DNA of 64,000 bases from Phymatolithon calcareum (lineage: Eukaryota; Rhodophyta; Florideophyceae; Hapalidiales). The position numbers were made by a program, and so were the translations under genes. Below the pieces are notes generated by a model. It was not told the origin of the DNA, made no database searches, and was given only the letters and a program-made list of their open reading frames with translations. The stretch spans positions 2,790,001-2,854,000 of the forward strand of contig OZ345362.1 of NCBI GenBank assembly GCA_977006965.1, given 5' to 3'. Positions 54,811 to 62,922 of the stretch are shown in pieces. Position 1 is the stretch's first letter, and each line of letters opens with the position of its first letter.

Positions 54811-57120
54811 CTATTTTATGTAAAGGTGCCCACCAGCTCCTTTGGTACCCTCAACGAAGGTTACTGGGACGACAGTACCGGACGGATGATGAGTGAATGT
54901 ATTGTCGAACTCATTTGAGCTGCACATAAGCGCTCTGTGATGTTCTAGACCGAATATGAGAGGAACATCATCATCGACAACGTCCACGTCAAAGGTGAGG
55001 AATACATCAGGTCCTAGAGGCATACGAATTGATGCAGTACCAAGAGCGTGGGTCACACCATGGCCTATGCCTCGGAAAGCACGATTGCAAGGGCGCAAGT
55101 GAGGTTGAGATGCAGTATGAACACAGTACCGTATGTAGGCAGGGAGTCCGGTCGGAGATTTTGCTGCCCCATTGTCAATCATTACTCCTTCAAATTCCTC
55201 AGAATTATTCTGCATGCCTTTTAAAACTTTGTCGTTAACAGCTTTGTTGAGGTCTGATAATGACTTGGAGCTTGGTGCAGTGATCATGACGGTAGAAGTA
55301 TTTAGATCCTTATTCGTTTGATATGCTGTGAAGGCAGATATCATAACATCACTGGTTTGATGTTCAGAAAGAATCTCGTGTTGATCTGCCCACGACACAA
55401 GTCTTGTGTACATGGTTCTTGAAATATCTAGCTCGTCATGAGATTTTTTGATTTCCGCCATGGTGGATATGGAAGGCTGGGGATCGACAATCATGATGTC
55501 ACTTGTTATGGCTATCCATACGTTGTCTGGGAGATCTTGAGCAACATCAAGAATCTGGTTGACAGACAATGACGAGATGTCCTGATCCTCCGTGAGCTCA
55601 AAGACAAGATTGACCAGAGTTGCTTTTTGGACTTTGGGGCATTCTCTGATAAGGTGGGAGTCAGATCTGCAGCCACGACACAACATACGAACTCCGTTTC
55701 GGAATCCATTTTTCCGTGCATACTTATTTATGCGATTATCCGTTCCATATCGCCTTCCAGCTCTGGCATAAAAGGCTTTCGTAATCTTTGAAGATGCTGA
55801 GCTTACGGAATCAGAAGGATCTGACGGATACACTTGTTGGAAGGAAGAATGGTCAGTCGGAGTATGGTTGACTACGTCCATGTTGAGAGATGTAGCTGTT
55901 CTAGAGTCCTGCAACTCTTGTTTCTGAATAGCCAAGAGGCAATCGTTATAATACTCTTCAGGAGTTGCGCTTGCTTTAGCTCGATCCATGAATAAGAAGA
56001 ATGGTTGTGAGCTAATTGCAGATTCCAGAACCTCGAGAAGGAGAACGGGATGTTGATGAACAGCATCGAGCTGGTCTTGCAGTAGAAGGGATTTTTCGTA
56101 AAGTTTTCCCATTGCATCAGACCAGGTGTCAAGCTCAGTCTTAAAGGAGGTGATTTTGAGACTACGCCATTCCCTTAGATTAGATGCCATGTTTGAGCTA
56201 CTGTAGGACCATTTAAAGAGCTTTTGAAAAGCTGCTTCAAGTGTCGAAACTTGTTGGAATATCTCGTTGTAAAAGAAACGACCGGCAAGAGAGTGGGTTT
56301 CTATCATATTCATGAGACATTCGAGTCCTTCTGTAGCGTTGAGTCCACATAGATGGGCTTGAGCGTAATAAGCCGCTTGGTGTCTCGATAGACTGTGCAA
56401 ATCTGAGTTTCTTCCAGAATATCGAGAGGCCCGGGCAGAGTAGTATTTGGCCATATCGCCAGGTCTACCTTTTGCGGGGCGCGAAGCAGGTAGTGGAGTC
56501 ACTCTGCTGGAGTGAGATCCGACGTATGAACGACTTCCTTGCGACAAGTGTCCATTAAATGTATGCGGCATAGATGCAACTACTTGGTTATTTGTGGACA
56601 GTGCTGGGACGACGTTCAGAGATTGGCTCTCCGGGAGATGATGGGCAGGAGTATCTCTGGGGAGTGATGTCGGAAGCCTGGAGTATGTTGTCGGCATATT
56701 CCGCAACGCTTGCTGCACAGCAACATGTTCACGTCTTGTTTGCTCAACGGTGCCAGGCAGACTACCAGCGGAATATCTTATATTGACGGTGGTCTGAGCT
56801 TGCGCACGAGCTTGATTTTGAGCCGCCCTATTAAATCGGTAGGGCTCGAAACCATGTAATCCATTACCAGTCGGTCCTTGTGCAACAGCGGGGTGTTGAG
56901 GTACCATATTGGAGTGACGAACAGCTGAATGCTCGGACCGTGAGGGTTCTGGAGGAGGAGTAGATGTAGCGATGCTGATTGTCGCGGATCTTGGATTTTG
57001 ACGTTGCATATGTTGTTCATACAAAGTAGGAAACAAAAACTTACAGAGAAACACGTTGACACCCTCTTCAGCCTCAGAGCCTGATGGGGGAGGGATGTTT
57101 ACGCCTTTCGCTAATAGCAT
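54811..57120 (-). CDS. copia gag and protease
   Basis: A frame of about 769 codons from the ATG at 57120 (the frame extends three codons further to a TTG). The N-terminal 230 residues are disordered, Pro, Ser and Gln-rich. A helical gag core follows (ALNATEGLECLMNMIETHSL onward). A single zinc knuckle CRGCRSDSHLIREC (C-x2-C-x4-H-x4-C) lies at about residue 482. The protease region is EGVMIDNGAAKSPTG, where DNGAA replaces the usual D[ST]G active-site triplet, followed by DDDVPLIFGLEHH. It ends at TAG 54811-54813, and the downstream integrase continues in the same phase. An in-frame gag-pol stop could be functional in principle, but the further stops downstream argue for decay. Confidence 0.88.
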   Translation of the reverse strand: MLLAKGVNIPPPSGSEAEEGVNVFLCKFLFPTLYEQHMQRQNPRSATISIATSTPPPEPSRSEHSAVRHSNMVPQHPAVAQGPTGNGLHGFEPYRFNRAAQNQARAQAQTTVNIRYSAGSLPGTVEQTRREHVAVQQALRNMPTTYSRLPTSLPRDTPAHHLPESQSLNVVPALSTNNQVVASMPHTFNGHLSQGSRSYVGSHSSRVTPLPASRPAKGRPGDMAKYYSARASRYSGRNSDLHSLSRHQAAYYAQAHLCGLNATEGLECLMNMIETHSLAGRFFYNEIFQQVSTLEAAFQKLFKWSYSSSNMASNLREWRSLKITSFKTELDTWSDAMGKLYEKSLLLQDQLDAVHQHPVLLLEVLESAISSQPFFLFMDRAKASATPEEYYNDCLLAIQKQELQDSRTATSLNMDVVNHTPTDHSSFQQVYPSDPSDSVSSASSKITKAFYARAGRRYGTDNRINKYARKNGFRNGVRMLCRGCRSDSHLIRECPKVQKATLVNLVFELTEDQDISSLSVNQILDVAQDLPDNVWIAITSDIMIVDPQPSISTMAEIKKSHDELDISRTMYTRLVSWADQHEILSEHQTSDVMISAFTAYQTNKDLNTSTVMITAPSSKSLSDLNKAVNDKVLKGMQNNSEEFEGVMIDNGAAKSPTGLPAYIRYCVHTASQPHLRPCNRAFRGIGHGVTHALGTASIRMPLGPDVFLTFDVDVVDDDVPLIFGLEHHRALMCSSNEFDNTFTHHPSGTVVPVTFVEGTKGAGGHLYIK

Positions 57121-57276
57121 TTGATACAAGGCAAATGCGTAAGTGTTGGAGCATTCTCAAAGGTGTTCAATTCTGACCGTCCAGCGAGTTCTCTCCAACA
57201 CAGTGGCTCGGGATGTGCTATACAAGTATCAAATCATAGCCTGACGTATAGATGTATCAGCGGAGTTGGTGTTATC

Positions 57277-57630
57277 AGGGGAGTGTTATGGGGGGGAGTA
57301 ACACGAACCCCTTATCATACCGATTTTTTGGATTTGCGTCTATAGTGTGTGTTTGATATAATTTTGCAGAGATTAATTGCTTCATAAAAAGGAGAATGAA
57401 AGCTGAAAATATAGCCCTCGTTCCCGGAACATTGGGAGTTGCCAATGTAGCGGTCGCTCTCGTTGCAGTATTCGATTTTGTGGTGAAAAACAATAGAAAT
57501 ATTCTGTAAACAAGAGTTATTATTGATACAGCCTGAACTCATAATTTTTGCCGGCACATCAATGTCATGCTTTTGCAGACAAGTTTTGAAACAAAAAAAA
57601 CCGTGTTACTCCCCCCCATAACATTCCCCT
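57277..57630. mobile_element. MITE nested in the copia leader, 9-bp target duplication
   Basis: A 354-bp insert whose ends AGGGGAGTGTTATGGGGGGG and, from the right, AGGGGAATGTTATGGGGGGG match over about 29 bp. GGTGTTATC flanks it at 57268-57276 and 57631-57639, a perfect 9-bp duplication. The ends resemble those of the MITE at 7545-8096, so these are probably one family. A 9-bp duplication points to MULE-like or related transposases. Confidence 0.88.
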
Positions 57631-57816
57631 GGTGTTATCATCCTCCTGTATCCACTGTGGAACGTTGGTTTCCATGTCTTCGGCTATAGACATATTGGCT
57701 AAGATAGTTAAATTAATCTAACTTTCAGATCTTTTCAACAACAAAAAATGTATTTAATGAAAAGATGAAAAGTTATCAGCTAGAGAGAGCCGATGCTGTT
57801 AAGCAGAAAAATTTAA

Positions 57817-58410
57817 TCAACGAGACTTAGCAAGCTTACTTTTGTGGCGGTTGGATGCAAAATGATCAGTCCGCTCTTTTGAATTTTTGAACGGACGCTC
57901 ACCACAAAGAGTACAACCTTTGGGGTGAAGGGCAAAAACTTTGTTTTTGTGCTTCTTTCCTTTTAGGTGCGACCTAAAAGTTGCGTCGGAATTGCCACTT
58001 TGGTGTTGGCACACGACACAAAAAAAGGTGGTGAATATGTAACGTGTGTTGCGTACGTTACGTTCTGTGACACGCTGCCACGCAAGACGGTACTTGCTAG
58101 AGGAGGGTACAGCCGGTTGAGTCGGTCCTGTACGCCTGTCGGAGGCTTGCTTGTGACGCAGAGGCTTGGCCCGTTTGGTCCGGTTTCGCAGGGCCTGCTT
58201 CGAAATGGCAGTGCTTGTGGTCCTTGGGATACGATACTGGACCGTTGGTGTGGCGCTGTGTGATGACACACTAATTCCGGAAGGAGCCCTGTGATTGGTC
58301 GAGGGGCTGCTGGCGCGTGACGAATTATCCGAAATAATTTCCGGACCGGGAGATGACGTCACGGTATGATCAGCCGATATATGACTGAAGCCGTGGGTGG
58401 CGGTTCAAGT
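57817..58410 (-). CDS. Extra zinc-finger ORF upstream of gag in the copia element
   Basis: An open frame of about 180-195 codons between the 5' LTR and gag, on the coding strand of the element. The first 110 residues are basic and disordered (Ser, Arg, Thr, Pro-rich, with NRTKRAKPLRHK). The C terminus has two similar C2H2 fingers, CVVCQHQSGNSDATFRSH then LKGKKH, and CTLCGERPFKNSKERTDH then FASNRH. Both are C-x2-C-x13-H-x5-H, the U1/matrin-like type that binds RNA or DNA. There is no ATG in the frame; a GTG at 58362 or a spliced or non-AUG start is needed, so expression is uncertain. Copia elements normally start with gag, so this is an unusual accessory gene. Confidence 0.7.
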
Positions 58411-58649
58411 ACAGCCAGTGAACGACGACGGTGATTGGTTAGGATTATTATTATCCAATTGATGATTCACTTTTTGTCAGCGAAAAAAGAAAAAAAACAA
58501 CGAATAAGATCGTTAGAATTTTCTTTTTCCGGAAGTCAGAGATTTTTAGAGAAATAGAATTTCAATAAAAAAATGGACTTTCTTCAAAATTGATCGTCAA
58601 AGAGATAAAGTACTCACTGTTGAGAGACAGAAACGAGATCGGATCCGAA

Positions 58650-58735
58650 TGCGGCGGTGAATACGGCGGTTTCCAAACGGCGGTTTCCAAACGGCGGTGA
58701 AAGCGGTTTCCAAAACGGCGGTAACGGCGGCGGTT
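58650..58735. repeat. 14-bp microsatellite-like repeat near the 5' LTR
   Basis: ACGGCGGTTTCCAA occurs about five times with small changes just inside the 5' LTR, in the untranslated leader of the copia element. Confidence 0.8.
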
Positions 58736-58847
58736 GAATTCGGTGGATGGATGGATGAGGTACGATGGGGCTGGAGATGGATGACGGTTTTTTTGTTCGT
58801 TTTTTTTTTTTTCGGGATAGTTACGGCGTTCGACTTTGATTTGCAAA

Positions 58848-59157
58848 TGTCGGTCAAAAACCGTGAAAAATGGTCGGGATGAAAAACAAGGTCTTTTGTG
58901 ACCCTGTCCTTTACTTCTTCCCTGCCGAGTCTGCTAGTCAGAACTTCGGCAAGGCCTTAAGTAGAGAAAAGGAGTGCTGCCTAATTGCAGCACTCGGTAG
59001 TCACAAGTCATGTGCTACCCATGATGTGAAACGGTAAAACTAGTATCAGTTGAATTGTGCTTAGGAGTGTGTCCGTAAAGTGTCACCTTGGGAAAACCAT
59101 CATACATCGGAACAATCATGTACCGTGTTGATGTAGTATTGACAGTGACCCAAGACA
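58848..59157 (-). repeat. 5' LTR of the copia element
   Basis: 310 bp, matching 51647-51956 except at two positions. It would carry the promoter of the element. Confidence 0.95.
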
Positions 59158-59720
59158 CGCTGTTCAGGTTCGTTACGAATGGTGCGTGAATTGTGTCGTA
59201 CAGTACAGTATTTGAAGAACGCACGCATCCAGCAAATTTCCACGTGTTACTTATTCAATCATAATTACACTGAACGATTTGCTCAAACAAGGTAGCATTG
59301 CTATGGGTATTATCATAATTCTACTTAAAACGACGCAATGCCGGGTTTTTGCGCAGAGACGAATTAGCGTACAAGGTACAGCTATATGTGCGATTTTTAT
59401 GCCCAGTCGTATTCAAAAATTCTTACTATGCGCTCGGGCCGGGGCCGCGGCCCCTCATCATGATCTTATAGATCATAGGAGCTGGGACACACGTGTCCCA
59501 GGTTTTAATCAGCTTGCATACACAACCTAGGCTGGTCCGTGCACGCGTGCACAACGAAAAGCGCGCGCTTTTAGCGTTTTCCCTATAAGGGTGCTCTTGC
59601 GGTCCCCACTGCATTCTCAGCAGGGTGCTCTCAGTCCACGAACCGCTCATCATTGCACCGTGATCCATCTTCCGGAAGGATAATCCTATTGCCTGCTCGT
59701 ACCCTTATTGCGTCGTATCG
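59158..59720. other. Region upstream of the split gene, palindrome cluster
   Basis: It begins with the CGCTG target copy. Between 59440 and 59600 there are closely spaced short palindromes: CTGGGACAC-AC-GTGTCCCAG, TGCACGCGTGCA, AAAAGCGCGCGCTTTT, GATCTTATAGATC, GGGGCCGCGGCCCC. Such clusters can be subterminal binding sites of a transposon or regulatory sites. Confidence 0.5.
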
Positions 59721-60097
59721 ATGGCGGATGACCACATCATGGCCACTGAGCAAGAGAACAGGACTCAAGATGAAGAAGAGAGCTCTCCCGTCCCCGCGCC
59801 GAACGCGCTCGTCGCTGTAAATCGTCTACGCGTATATCTCACAAGAAAGCTTGGTCGCGTCCATGGCGATGTATCGGCGTTGAAGACTTCACACTCTCTT
59901 CTCGTTGGACAGATCTCTTCGATAGAAGGTATCCTCTCGGGCTGTGTGGAATCTCTGACTGCACTCGAAGAGACACATGGTGCCCTACAAGCCGTATCGA
60001 GGGTCCCAAAGCTTAGACGAAAAGCTCCTAAGATTCCATCCGGAGAGTTTTCGAAATGTGCATCTTTCAGGCATGCGTCTCGTCCTCTTTTGAAGTA

Positions 60098-60838
60098 CAG
60101 TCGAACCTGTATAGCTGCAACACGGCGGTAAAGCAGGTTGGTATGCAGTAATAGAGGTTTTGCAGTCTTGGAGGCTTTATCATAAGGGGCTACAGAAACA
60201 TTCTACCCAATCGTCCACGAGGCTCAGTTGAACCAATCAGTGACCTTTCTCTGCTGGAGCCCCTTCTTGTGGTCGGAGCGAATCTTACGTTGCGATGCGT
60301 GGATGGCGCGCCGCACAGACCACGAACACTCTCCTCTCTCGTCCATGATCTCTACTGCCAAACTCAGATGACGCAACTGCTCAGCAAGCGACAATTTCGG
60401 CTTGTTCTCCTTTTCAACACTCTCAGCGGCTTCGCTGGTCTCAACAGGATTCATTTCATGCAGGATATCGCCGACAAGTGCCGCCTCTTCCACATCTGCG
60501 ATGCAGTCATCCTCCTCATTTGGGCTGACGAAGTATGCGCAGTGGTGTTTCCTGCAGGGATGAGCATCATCAAATAACGCTATTCTATGTAGCACATGGA
60601 ACTTACTTGGCAAGCAGCCCTGCACGATTTATGACGAGAGCCAGTCTCTGTTGCAATCCGTGCTATCAAAATTTTATTCAAAATTAAGGGTGGCATTCCC
60701 TTCAGTTGCACTAATGCAGTTTGCAAGGTAGGTTTAAATTTAGTTACTTTTCGGCATATACCAAATCGGTCTAGGCGATTCGATTGCACGAATGCAGGTT
60801 TTGCAGCTATACAGGTTGCAGCTATACAGGTTCGACTG
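60098..60838. mobile_element. pogo/Tc1-mariner-type element with TA target duplication
   Basis: A 741-bp element with ends CAGTCGAACCTGTATAGCTG in inverted orientation at both sides and TA at 60096-60097 and 60839-60840. Near the right end the motif CTATACAGGTTGCAG is duplicated in tandem. The interior retains a coding fragment (60224-60625, minus), so this is a deletion derivative, not a pure MITE. Its TIR is related in type to, but different from, the one at 6441-6838. Confidence 0.92.
60224..60625 (-). pseudogene. C-terminal fragment, probably of a pogo-type transposase
   Basis: A 133-codon frame within the element. It has an acidic stretch (NEEDDCIADVEEAALVGDIL) followed by a helical, charged tail ending KVTDWFN. 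Position and composition fit the tail after the DDE domain of pogo/Tigger transposases, but no catalytic motif is present, so the assignment is from context. Confidence 0.4.
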
Positions 60839-62359
60839 TACCACATGATTGGAACTGTCCTAAGTTTTGTGCATGCTATGTCCTGCGTTCGGTTTTGGGT
60901 GTCCGATCAAATGTGGGAGAATATGTCTCACTTCTCTGATGCAATTTCTGGTTCTCAAGGTTTTGCCGCCACACTGTTCTCCATGAGGAACAATGACAAG
61001 ACTGTGGCTAATACAGCGCCCGGTAAGCTCTGGATGTTTATTCTGAGTGGTGGTTTACAATCCGTATTGGCCAGTGCGAAATTGAAGTTTCGACGAGCCA
61101 CGTCTGGCCCAGAAGTCCACGGGAGCTCAAGTGCAGTGACAGGAGCTCCTGTCTCGCGCGGCAGCAGAAGTGACGGTAGTGAAACACGAATCATCGAGCC
61201 GGAATGGCTATCACGATTCAAATCTAATGATGACATCGTTGTGGCTGTTGTCGAGTCCATGAAGAAATTTGCTGGATCTGGGAATGGTGTTTCGGCATCT
61301 TCAGGGACCATGGGGTCAACGGTCGAGGGGGCGGAATCAGCTGGCGCGAGCTCGAGGATGGGATCCAGAGCTGGTCGCAATGCGGAGTCTGGAACAGGAA
61401 GTGCGAGAAAGGGATCACGCAAGCGAAAGGCTGCTGAAATGGAATCTGATTTGGAACGCGCGTATCATTGTGACATTGTTTCCCAGATTCGGTCAACCTG
61501 GCTGGAACCTCTCAGCAATTGCCGTCAACAAGTTCGAAAGCACTTGTTTTTGAAGCTGTCTTGCGTTCTGGACAAAATTTTCAGGAGTAAGTCTGTGAGT
61601 GCAGCCCGTGCTAAGGGGTTCGAAGTTATTTTGCACGGATACGAAAGCGATGCCGAGGAGATTGCAGAAGATGATCCAAATCTGGACGACTCGATTTGGA
61701 AAATCGATGACGCCTACGTTGACGAGGCAGCTCAAACAGACAGAAGGAACATTGCGCTGAGAGAGAAAATCGAGACTAATTTTCCCTCTCTCGCTGTCAC
61801 GCTGTGCTACAGGCGCGAAATCCGCTCCGTTTCTGGCTCAGAGAGTCCACCGAACGATGGGGAGGGCCGTGGACCTGTCCGCCGATTTGAGAGTAAGCGG
61901 GAAAAAGTCAGCTTGCATGAGGTCGCGCACGGAGTACTAATGGAAGCGTTTGCGTTGGATACAATGGAAGCTACACTTGCGGTGTCTCCTCTGTCTTTGA
62001 AGGCCGTTCACGTGATTGCAATTGCCTTGCGAGGCCTTATTGTGAGTGTTCTGGACGCGCATCGAGAGCGAAAGTTGGGGCTTTCTCCAGCAGAGAAGGC
62101 AGCATTCGGGACTCATGTCACTCTAAATGATGAGTCGAACAACAAGTTTATGGTCATGATAGAGAAGACGGCACAGAATGGGAAAATGAGAGATTTTTAC
62201 AACCGATGCTACGCCGCCAAATTCCAGACAACGGACCGCGAGCTTGCACAAGAGAGCAACAGGGAAAGAATTGGCAACATGCAAGGAGGAGAGGTTGCAA
62301 GTGACCCTGCTTCGGGCCCTCGAATGTCGCTTCTTGGTGCATGGACGGAATTCAACTGA

Positions 62360-62922
62360 TCTTGGCGAAGGGTGGAGAAATGTCGTCCCTTCTTTTTTTG
62401 CGTTGCGCGTTTTTCGTTGTTCATGTGCTTTTTCTATTTCAGTTATTAGTGTACTATCGCTTGTGTACGGAGGGCTTTCAATGAATAGGATATTTATTTC
62501 TGCACAGGGAGGGAGCTAGGGCCTGAACTGTGGATGACAGAAAGGGTGAATCAAATGAGTGTTTTTATCAATATGTCTTCCCGACTCTTAACGATAGAAC
62601 TGTAAACTTTCCTCTGCATCTTATCCTTTTCGCGGGGGATATCCGTGCTCTCTTCCTTGCACATAGAAGAGACTCGGATATTCCAATAGCCCCCGTGGTC
62701 CATGTAGCAATTTTGCTCCGAGAGGAGCTGGCCTGCATATGTGCGGACTACAATCGTGCAGAATAGCCACTCTCCGCAAAGTTTTTAGACTGATCTCCAA
62801 AACAGAAAATGTTGTGCCAACATAATATCTGGGATTGCGACTGTCAAAACCACTTTCTGTGCACGCAGACGGAGCGTTATGACACGGCTGTACAGCTGCC
62901 CATACTTCTGGATCTTCATTCT
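62360..62922. other. Intergenic region between converging genes
   Basis: No coding or structural feature stands out. Both flanking genes end here. Confidence 0.45.

Larger units (their letters stand above)
51647..59157 (-). mobile_element. Full-length Ty1/copia LTR retrotransposon
   Basis: A 7511-bp element on the minus strand. Two 310-bp LTRs (51647-51956 and 58848-59157) begin TG and end CA on the coding strand and differ at only two positions. The 5-bp duplication CGCTG (51642-51646 and 59158-59162) marks the insertion. Gene order is an upstream zinc-finger ORF, gag, protease, integrase, reverse transcriptase, RNase H; integrase before RT defines copia. A purine-rich tract AGAAAAGAGG just before the 3' LTR (about 51963-51972) is a plausible polypurine tract. 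The sequence after the 5' LTR (TTTGCAAATCAAAG) does not match the usual initiator-methionine primer site. The polyprotein has three in-frame stops and one frameshift. It also contains a nested MITE at 57277-57630. Confidence 0.95.
51567..59181. repeat. 14-bp inverted repeat interrupted by the copia insertion
   Basis: CATTCGTAACGAAC (51567-51580) and its exact complement (59168-59181) lie on opposite sides of the retrotransposon. With the element and one target copy removed the arms would be only about 70 bp apart, so the copia element landed in the loop of an existing hairpin or small MITE. Confidence 0.6.
59721..62359 (+). pseudogene. Unknown gene split by a pogo-type element
   Basis: Two frames, 59721-60131 and 60845-62359, become one frame of 631 codons when the element at 60098-60838 and one TA are taken out; the junction codon is TAC. 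Seen in the product: an acidic N terminus (MADDHIMATEQENRTQDEEE), a helical probably coiled-coil stretch at about 30-100, a Ser/Gly-rich linker with basic clusters (KGSRKRKAAEME), and a helical C-terminal domain (TWLEPLSNCRQQVRKHLFLK, EVAHGVLMEAFALDTMEATL, SLKAVHVIAIALRGLIVSVL). I recognise no family. It converges with a transposase gene at 62923-64000, and could be the second protein of that transposon or a host gene. Otherwise the frame is undamaged, so the insertion is probably recent. Confidence 0.7.
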
